From a virus: a stretch of DNA of 23,313 bases. This document shows, one piece after another, positions 6,279 through 9,324 of the stretch. Location of the stretch: IMG/VR virus record IMGVR_UViG_3300038303_000284, positions 1 through 23,313 of that record; one strand, 5' to 3'. How positions within the stretch are numbered: position 1 is the first letter of the stretch; every line of letters begins with the position of its first letter. Both the position numbers and the translations under genes were made by a program. The notes beneath the pieces are model-generated. The model was not told the DNA's origin, made no database searches, and was given only the letters and a program-made list of their open reading frames with translations.

Positions 6279-6419
6279 TTAGGCCGGACTGCGGGCAGCC
6301 TTTTTCTTGGCTTGCTCGCCGTTCGCCGCCGAAGAAGACTTCTTCACGCGCTTGGCTTTGTTGGCCTGCGTGTGGGCCAGTCTTTCGGCCGGCGTCCAGT
6401 CCGAGTGGGACCTTGGCAT
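6279..6419 (-). CDS. Unit 10: very basic 46-residue peptide
   Basis: 46 residues, ATG 6419 behind CTAGAAAGGAAATCTACT. About a quarter of residues are Lys or Arg (NKAKRVKKSSSAANGEQAKK and KKKAARSP), with Ala and Ser making up much of the rest. This resembles a disordered nucleic-acid-binding tail of the histone H1 or AlgP type, though it is far shorter. The 60 nt between stop and terminator also hold a CCAGCA / TGCTGG inverted repeat. Function unknown. Confidence 0.72.
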   Translation of the reverse strand: MPRSHSDWTPAERLAHTQANKAKRVKKSSSAANGEQAKKKAARSPA

Positions 6420-6435
6420 AGTAGATTTCCTTTCT

Positions 6436-6479
6436 AGCCATGCTGATGCCTCCCACCATGGGAACCCAGCGTTATGGCA
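6436..6479 (-). promoter_or_regulatory. Leader hairpin of unit 10 (long form, weaker)
   Basis: Outer stem TGCCAT / ATGGCT with a TTCCC / GGGAG-type inner arm and loop ATGGT in minus sense. The inner arm is less complete than in the other long copies. Followed by CTAGAAAGGAAATCT as in units 7, 8 and 14. Confidence 0.75.
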
Positions 6480-6500
6480 TAAAATAAGAATAAGAATAAA

Positions 6501-6536
6501 AAAGAACCCCACCCCCCGAAGGGGATGGAGTTCTTT
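6501..6536 (-). terminator. Terminator-like hairpin of unit 11 (extended)
   Basis: A 16-bp stem in minus sense: AAAGAACTCCATCCCC pairs with GGGGGTGGGGTTCTTT around a UUCG loop. Two pairs are U-G in minus-strand RNA and would be C-A in plus-strand RNA. Confidence 0.87.
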
Positions 6537-6552
6537 GGCAAAGAGAGGCTGC

Positions 6553-6804
6553 CTATCTCTTGATACGAGACAGCCTCTTTACGGCCCAACTCGCCACTCG
6601 CAGGACTGCGAGTTCGATCTTGTCTCTCGAGACAAGATCCTCGAGCCGTAAGATAGTCTCCTCGTTGAGAGAGACTATCTCACGTTCATGTGTTACTGCA
6701 AGGGCTCTGATCAGCCCTCGCAGTCGCCCGATCTCCTCCACGGAAAGTCGGCTATAGCCAACGATCTTCAGGAGGTTCTGAACGTCCTCAGAGGGGGCAC
6801 CCAT
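6553..6804 (-). CDS. Unit 11: helical protein whose gene is packed with inverted repeats
   Basis: 83 residues from ATG 6804, set by GGAACGGAGGAGCC; an in-frame ATG at 6861 lies in the leader hairpin. The protein is Leu/Arg/Glu-rich and almost entirely helix-like (SVEEIGRLRGLIRALAV, ETILRLEDLVSRDKIEL), ending in a basic tail (KRLSRIKR). It could be a small helical bundle or DNA-binding protein, but no helix-turn-helix can be asserted. At least five strong inverted repeats tile its 252 bp, including an 11-bp arm pair with a 2-nt loop at 6616-6639. The RNA may therefore matter as well as the protein. Confidence 0.75.
   Translation of the reverse strand: MGAPSEDVQNLLKIVGYSRLSVEEIGRLRGLIRALAVTHEREIVSLNEETILRLEDLVSRDKIELAVLRVASWAVKRLSRIKR
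6596..6726 (-). repeat. Tiled inverted repeats inside unit 11
   Basis: Successive hairpins: ACTCGCAG / CTGCGAGT (6596-6613, 2-nt loop), GATCTTGTCTC / GAGACAAGATC (6616-6639, 2-nt loop), AGATAGTCTC / GAGACTATCT (6651-6680) and CTGC..AGGGCT / AGCCCT..GCAG (6696-6723). A further AGAGGCTG / CAGCCTCT pair spans the stop region (6544-6578). Confidence 0.75.
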
Positions 6805-6823
6805 GGCTCCTCCGTTCCTTGGT

Positions 6824-6871
6824 TGCCATTCAACCCGTGAGTCCCCACCATGGGAACCCACCGTTATGGCA
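6824..6871 (-). promoter_or_regulatory. Leader hairpin of unit 11 (long form, flipped outer pair)
   Basis: TGCCAT / ATGGCA outside and GTGGGTTCCC / GGGGACTCAC inside, loop ATGGT in minus sense. Nearly identical to the unit 9 leader. A 28-nt G-free spacer (6872-6899) lies upstream. Confidence 0.86.
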
Positions 6872-6899
6872 TAGAAAGAGAAATGAGAATAAAAGAAAA

Positions 6900-6919
6900 C
6901 CCACCCCCGAAGGGGTGGG
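6900..6919 (-). terminator. Terminator-like hairpin of unit 12
   Basis: An 8-bp CCCACCCC / GGGGTGGG stem with a UUCG loop, then TTTTCTTTTATTC in minus sense. Confidence 0.86.
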
Positions 6920-6945
6920 TGATCTTGGGACTGGTGATCTAGGGA

Positions 6946-7107
6946 CTAGTGGCTGCCGCCGTGCAGGTCCACCTTCACGTATCCCAGATCCTTTACGATT
7001 TCGAGCACTTCTGTCCAAGAAAGAAACAACTTATGGTGTTTCTTCTTGTAGGACTCGATCACGGAGATGAACTCTAGTTCATCTGCGCTCAGTGACTTGG
7101 GCTTCAT
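6946..7107 (-). CDS. Unit 12: 53-residue protein of unknown function
   Basis: 53 residues, ATG 7107 behind AAAAGGAGGGCTCT, stop TAG 6946-6948. The sequence reads as two helices separated by a basic stretch (SYKKKHHKLF), with an acidic first helix (SADELEFISVIE) and a short strand at the end (YVKVDLHG). The C-terminus is Gly/His. No family is recognised. It shares its leader and ribosome-site cassette almost base for base with unit 13, which points to duplication of that cassette. Confidence 0.75.
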   Translation of the reverse strand: MKPKSLSADELEFISVIESYKKKHHKLFLSWTEVLEIVKDLGYVKVDLHGGSH

Positions 7108-7127
7108 AGAGCCCTCCTTTTCTTAGA

Positions 7128-7148
7128 GCCATAACCCAGCGTTATGGC
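7128..7148 (-). promoter_or_regulatory. Leader hairpin of unit 12 (short form)
   Basis: A perfect 8-bp GCCATAAC / GTTATGGC stem with a 5-nt loop in minus sense, followed by TCTAAGAAAAGGAGG. The G-free spacer upstream is about 27 nt. Confidence 0.87.
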
Positions 7149-7176
7149 ATATAAATAAGAAGAGAATAAAAAAGAA

Positions 7177-7200
7177 CTCCACCCCCCGGAGGGGGTGGAG
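7177..7200 (-). terminator. Terminator-like hairpin of unit 13
   Basis: A 10-bp CTCCACCCCC / GGGGGTGGAG stem with loop UCCG, then TTCTTTTTTATTC in minus sense. Confidence 0.87.
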
Positions 7201-7220
7201 CTGAGGATAGTGATCTCAGG

Positions 7221-7451
7221 TTAGCTAGACCTGAAGATCACTAGCACCGGGTAGTGCATGCGAGGAAGGAGTTCGTAAGTTCTCCTTCCCCCCGCTGCGA
7301 TAGTCTTGGTTTTGAACCCTTTCAGGTTTCGATCCAAGTACTGATCGCATTCCCCAAGGAACTTTTTAAGCTCCTTGGAGGTCCCCTCAAACTCTTCGCG
7401 GATGTCTGTTTCTCCGCCGAGTCCGAGGAATTGGGCTTTGAAATGTTTCAT
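7221..7451 (-). CDS. Unit 13: 76-residue protein of unknown function
   Basis: 76 residues from ATG 7451 behind AAAAGGAGGGCTCT. The first half is charged and likely helical (EFEGTSKELKKFLGEC); the second half is basic, then strand-like with a hydrophobic end (YPVLVIFRSS). One Cys only. No recognised motif. The gene contains two clear inverted repeats, GGAAGGAG / CTCCTTCC near 7262 and CCAAGGA / TCCTTGG near 7353. Confidence 0.77.
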   Translation of the reverse strand: MKHFKAQFLGLGGETDIREEFEGTSKELKKFLGECDQYLDRNLKGFKTKTIAAGGRRTYELLPRMHYPVLVIFRSS

Positions 7452-7471
7452 AGAGCCCTCCTTTTCTTGGA

Positions 7472-7492
7472 GCCATAACCCAACGTTATGGC
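7472..7492 (-). promoter_or_regulatory. Leader hairpin of unit 13 (short form)
   Basis: A perfect 8-bp GCCATAAC / GTTATGGC stem with loop GTTGG in minus sense. Differs from the unit 12 leader almost only in the loop. Spacer to the next hairpin is 27 nt. Confidence 0.87.
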
Positions 7493-7519
7493 ATATAATA
7501 AGAATGAGAATAAAAAAGA

Positions 7520-7543
7520 ACTCACTCTCCGAAGAGAGTGAGT
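7520..7543 (-). terminator. Terminator-like hairpin of unit 14
   Basis: A perfect 10-bp ACTCACTCTC / GAGAGTGAGT stem with a UUCG loop and TCTTTTTTATTC tail in minus sense. Same stem as the unit 10 terminator. Confidence 0.88.
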
Positions 7544-7596
7544 CTTTGCCATTTTCTGTTCCCAGGCATGGCTGCCCGGCAAGAAGCAGGGGAGGA

Positions 7597-7782
7597 TTAC
7601 TCCTTCCCCTGCTCCTTGCGGTGTGCCTGCATAGCGATTATTGCCGCCAGGCTACTGTGGTCATAGACCGACAACATCTGGCTGAGCTGAGCCGCCCATG
7701 CAGGCGCGGCCTTCAGGCGTGCCAACGCTTTCGCGAAGTGCACCTTGAAGGCCTCCTCCTCTTCAGGAGGGACAATGCTCAT
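7597..7782 (-). CDS. Unit 14: small helical, Ala-rich protein
   Basis: 61 residues from ATG 7782, set by CTAGAAAGGAAATCT. A much longer in-frame reading from 7971 would pass through the terminator and leader of the neighbouring unit and is rejected. An acidic head (PPEEEEAF) is followed by an Ala-rich helix (FAKALARLKAAPAWAAQL), a second helix and a polar Lys/Glu tail. Probably a small helical bundle; no family recognised. Its 3' flank (7547-7575) closely resembles that of unit 18. Confidence 0.76.
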   Translation of the reverse strand: MSIVPPEEEEAFKVHFAKALARLKAAPAWAAQLSQMLSVYDHSSLAAIIAMQAHRKEQGKE

Positions 7783-7796
7783 AGATTTCCTTTCTA

Positions 7797-7838
7797 GCGG
7801 CGCCAGTACTTCCCACCATGGGAACCCGGCGTTGCCGC
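7797..7838 (-). promoter_or_regulatory. Leader hairpin of unit 14 (divergent long form)
   Basis: Outer stem GCGGC / GCCGC, then GCC / GGC, then TTCCC / GGGAA around loop ATGGT in minus sense. Several bases changed in both arms relative to the other units yet the pairing survives, which is strong evidence for selection on the fold. Confidence 0.84.
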
Positions 7839-7871
7839 ATATAAAAAAGAAAAGAAGAAATAAAAAAGAGC

Positions 7872-7899
7872 CCTCTCTACCCCCGAATGGGCAGAGAGG
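7872..7899 (-). terminator. Terminator-like hairpin of unit 15
   Basis: An 11-bp stem CCTCTCTGCCC / GGGTAGAGAGG with a 6-nt loop in minus sense. The single imperfect pair is G-U in minus-strand RNA (A-C in plus). Followed by CTCTTTTTTATTTC. Confidence 0.83.
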
Positions 7900-7906
7900 A
7901 CTCGCG

Positions 7907-8002
7907 CTATGCGATAAACCAGGCGAGCAGCCATACTGCCAGCCAGACGGCCAACAGCATAGCGACTGCAATCTCCTGGTTAGGGGGACGCTTGATCACC
8001 AT
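7907..8002 (-). CDS. Unit 15: 31-residue single-span membrane peptide
   Basis: 31 residues, ATG 8002 behind GGAAAGGAGAAGATC, stop TAG 7907-7909. After a short basic head (MVIKRPPNQ) the whole remainder (IAVAMLLAVWLAVWLLAWFI) is one hydrophobic membrane helix rich in Trp. The positive head should stay in the cytoplasm. It is too short for a standard gene call but has a full leader, Shine-Dalgarno and terminator, the same casing as its larger neighbours, which argues that it is real. A toxin-like, holin-modulating or exclusion peptide would fit; none is shown. Confidence 0.75.
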   Translation of the reverse strand: MVIKRPPNQEIAVAMLLAVWLAVWLLAWFIA

Positions 8003-8021
8003 GATCTTCTCCTTTCCTTGG

Positions 8022-8038
8022 TGCGCGGCGTACCCGCA
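8022..8038 (-). promoter_or_regulatory. Leader hairpin of unit 15 (short, GC-rich form)
   Basis: TGCGG / CCGCGCA can pair around a small loop in minus sense, a degenerate short form. Position, G-free spacer upstream and CCAAGGAAAGGAG downstream match the family. Confidence 0.68.
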
Positions 8039-8068
8039 TATAAATAAGAAAAGAGAATAAAAAGAAAA

Positions 8069-8090
8069 CCCACCCCTGTGAGGGGGTGGG
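8069..8090 (-). terminator. Terminator-like hairpin of unit 16
   Basis: An 8-bp CCCACCCC / GGGGTGGG stem with loop CTCACA, then TTTTCTTTTTATTC in minus sense. The UUCG loop of other copies is replaced. Confidence 0.84.
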
Positions 8091-8099
8091 TTACTACTG

Positions 8100-8393
8100 C
8101 TAACAGCCCATCATGGACTGGTAGCAGTTGGCCTTGACGATCTTTCGATCAATCAAGACCCGGAGGTATTGCTCACCACCATTGGTAAGCAATACGGCTG
8201 CCTTGGGTTCTGTGTACCCATCGGTCCCGGTTATACGGTATACGACTGCCGTCCACTCACCACTGGTGAGAGTGAACATGCTCGTACACCGCGGTAGGCA
8301 GCCTTCTTGGAAGGCGCCTCCTACCGGCGTTGCGGCTCCCATGTCCAGAGACAGAGTCTCCGAAGCATGGGAGGTAGAGCGGAATACCATCAT
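8100..8393 (-). CDS. Unit 16: 97-residue protein with four cysteines
   Basis: 97 residues from ATG 8393; GGAGG lies six bases upstream, and a second ATG follows immediately at 8390. Cysteines sit at C32-x3-C36 and C90, C97. The central part is strand-rich (FTLTSGEWTAVVYRITG, AAVLLTNGGEQYLRVLI), suggesting a small beta-fold. It shares a TLT...LTNGE pattern with unit 17 and may be a longer paralogue. The gene carries strong inverted repeats, including a nested one at 8293-8325 and GTATTGCT / AGCAATAC at 8166-8195. Function unknown. Confidence 0.77.
   Translation of the reverse strand: MMVFRSTSHASETLSLDMGAATPVGGAFQEGCLPRCTSMFTLTSGEWTAVVYRITGTDGYTEPKAAVLLTNGGEQYLRVLIDRKIVKANCYQSMMGC
8293..8325 (-). 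repeat. Nested inverted repeat inside unit 16
   Basis: GGTAGG / CCTACC encloses GCCTTC / GAAGGC with a 3-nt loop, a two-tier hairpin inside the coding region. Confidence 0.7.
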
Positions 8394-8413
8394 AGTATTC
8401 CTCCTTTTCTTGG

Positions 8414-8436
8414 TGCTATGGCCCTATGCCATGGCA
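8414..8436 (-). promoter_or_regulatory. Leader hairpin of unit 16 (short form)
   Basis: TGCCATGGC / GCCATAGCA stem with one mismatch and a 5-nt loop in minus sense, followed by CCAAGAAAAGGAGG. Confidence 0.78.
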
Positions 8437-8457
8437 TAAGAAGAAGAAAAAAGAAAA

Positions 8458-8479
8458 CCCACCCCTGTGAGGGGGTGGG
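8458..8479 (-). terminator. Terminator-like hairpin of unit 17
   Basis: An 8-bp CCCACCCC / GGGGTGGG stem with loop CTCACA and TTTTCTTTTTTC tail in minus sense. Directly beside it, 8476-8495 carries about three tandem copies of GGGTGT (plus strand). Confidence 0.84.
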
Positions 8480-8498
8480 TGTGGGTGTGGGTGTGGCC

Positions 8499-8678
8499 CT
8501 ACCACCACCGGGAATGCGTGATTTCAATCACACACTCGCCGTTGGTGAGCACCAGCGGGGAGTTGTCATCTCCTTCTGGTGGGTTACACCCCGTGAGGGT
8601 GATGACCTCGTGGCCATCAACCTCCTCCAGAAGGCCAATGCCCTCTGGAGTTAGAGTAAGCATGTTGTAGTACATCAT
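8499..8678 (-). CDS. Unit 17: small strand-rich protein, possible paralogue of unit 16
   Basis: 59 residues from ATG 8678, set by AACGGAGGTAAGT; an in-frame ATG at 8717 is in the leader. The chain is acidic with several strand-like stretches (MLTLTPEGIGLL, HEVITLTG, SPLVLTNGECVIEIT) and ends in SRWW. The MLTLT start and LVLTNGE segment line up with MFTLT and LLTNGGE of unit 16, next door, suggesting an old duplication followed by loss of the N-terminal part. Function unknown. Confidence 0.76.
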   Translation of the reverse strand: MMYYNMLTLTPEGIGLLEEVDGHEVITLTGCNPPEGDDNSPLVLTNGECVIEITHSRWW

Positions 8679-8698
8679 ACTTACCTCCGTTTCTTGGA

Positions 8699-8720
8699 GC
8701 CATGGCCCTATTGCCATGGC
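8699..8720 (-). promoter_or_regulatory. Leader hairpin of unit 17 (short form)
   Basis: GCCATGGC pairs with GCCATGGC around a 6-nt loop in minus sense, followed by TCCAAGAAACGGAGG. A 29-30 nt G-free spacer precedes it. Confidence 0.82.
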
Positions 8721-8750
8721 ATAAGAATAAAAAATATAAAAAAAAGAAAA

Positions 8751-8773
8751 CCCACCCCCTATGAGGGAGTGGG
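8751..8773 (-). terminator. Terminator-like hairpin of unit 18
   Basis: A 9-bp CCCACTCCC / GGGGGTGGG stem with loop TCATA in minus sense and one G-U pair that would be C-A in the other strand. Followed by TTTTCTTTTTTTT. Confidence 0.83.
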
Positions 8774-8803
8774 TGTGCCATTTCTGTTGCCACGCATGGC
8801 TGC

Positions 8804-8818
8804 GCCGAATCTTATTCG
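8804..8818 (-). repeat. Perfect inverted repeat in the unit 18 3' flank
   Basis: CCGAAT / ATTCGG with a 3-nt loop lies between the unit 18 stop and its terminator. The neighbouring bases (8775-8803) are a diverged copy of the 3' flank of unit 14. Confidence 0.6.
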
Positions 8819-8831
8819 GAGTGCCAGGCTG

Positions 8832-9035
8832 TTACTCCTTGGTACGCAGCAAGGCTTTGCCAGTTTTGAAACTGACGAAGCCCGCGCGCATCAGGAGCTG
8901 CCCAGTGCACCATCCGATGACTTTCATCACCGGACGCACAACGGGCCAGCCGAGCTTGGCGATTCTGACCACGGTCTGAAACAGACCATGCAGCATCTCG
9001 CCAAGCACTGACACCCAGTTAAGGAAACCTACCAT
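8832..9035 (-). CDS. Unit 18: small hydrophobic, basic protein, possibly membrane-associated
   Basis: 67 residues from ATG 9035, set by GGAAAGGAGCCTGCC; a longer in-frame reading to 9203 crosses the leader and is rejected. It is rich in Val, Leu, Gly and Trp with scattered Arg/Lys (VSVLGEMLHGLFQTVVRIA, WPVVRPVMKVIGWCTGQLL) and has a basic tail (KTGKALLRTKE). Amphipathic helices that lie on or cross a membrane are likely. A holin-like role is possible by composition only. It is the first gene of the array: no terminator hairpin lies upstream of it. Confidence 0.76.
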   Translation of the reverse strand: MVGFLNWVSVLGEMLHGLFQTVVRIAKLGWPVVRPVMKVIGWCTGQLLMRAGFVSFKTGKALLRTKE

Positions 9036-9071
9036 GGCAGGCTCCTTTCCTGGAACTATCCGTTCCTTGGA

Positions 9072-9092
9072 GCCACGACCCATTGTCATGGC
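9072..9092 (-). promoter_or_regulatory. Leader hairpin of unit 18 (short form)
   Basis: An 8-bp GCCATGAC / GTCGTGGC stem with a 5-nt loop in minus sense; one A-T pair of the family became a G-U pair. A second small stem GGAAC / GTTCC lies between it and the ribosome site. Confidence 0.8.
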
Positions 9093-9107
9093 ATAAAAAA
9101 AAGAAGA

Positions 9108-9324
9108 TGGGGGGGGGCATGAAACGCCAAGCACCCAATTCTGCATATATATAAACTGTTCAGGAGCCCAGTCTGAGATTTTTCGACTTATATAAACTAT
9201 CAAAAAAAATATACAATAAAATTTTCAAACTCATGGATTCTCCTCATTGCGAGGCGGCCGGGGATAAGATACTATTGAAGGTTCGCACTAATCTATTATC
9301 GACTGTGATGGAAGGAAACTGGGG
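9108..9324. promoter_or_regulatory. AT-rich divergent intergenic region with a repeated 10-mer
   Basis: This stretch separates the leftward array from the rightward genes and holds no convincing gene. It has a run of nine G near 9110-9118 and two exact copies of TATATAAACT at 9148-9157 and 9189-9198, 41 bp apart (AGTTTATATA on the minus strand). A TTGTAT, 17 bp, ATATAA arrangement on the minus strand around 9190-9219 could be a sigma-70-type promoter for unit 18, and TACAAT on the plus strand near 9215 could be a -10 box for the reductase. These are visual candidates only. Confidence 0.45.

Larger units (their letters stand above)
2606..9092 (-). repeat. 18-copy dispersed leader-repeat array bracketing every minus-strand gene
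   Basis: One leader hairpin precedes each of 18 consecutive minus-strand genes, and a terminator-like hairpin follows each of units 2-18. The two hairpins at each junction are separated by a pyrimidine-rich spacer with no G in minus sense, usually 26-30 nt (extremes 21 and 33). Eleven leaders are long (about 41-48 nt, two-tier stem) and seven are short (about 17-23 nt). Ribosome-site cassettes fall into a few types (CTAGAAAGGAAATCT; CCAAGAAAAGGAGG; CCATGGAAAGG) that are reused across units, so the casing seems to have spread with the genes. Confidence 0.88.

Noticed and set aside
7147-7160. Plus-strand TATAAATA-like strings (also near 8040) resembling T4 late promoters
   Set aside because: They occur in only two of 18 copies and face away from the genes; they are a by-product of the G-free spacer.
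7597-7971. Longer version of unit 14 starting at 7971
   Set aside because: It would read through the terminator and leader of the next unit; the casing sets the start at 7782.
8476-8495. GGGTGT tandem repeat
   Set aside because: About three units only, probably slippage beside the terminator; no sign of function.
2681-8773. Bidirectional use of the terminators
   Set aside because: Plus-strand reading also ends in a few T, but the imperfect pairs break pairing only in that orientation and no plus-strand genes are present on the left half.
2606-9092. Regularly spaced repeats resembling a CRISPR array
   Set aside because: The sequences between repeats are 150-700 bp of coding DNA with stops and ribosome sites, not short uniform spacers, and no cas genes are seen.
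8832-9203. Longer version of unit 18 starting at 9203
   Set aside because: The extension crosses the leader hairpin and ribosome site; GGAAAGGAGCCTGCC places the start at 9035.
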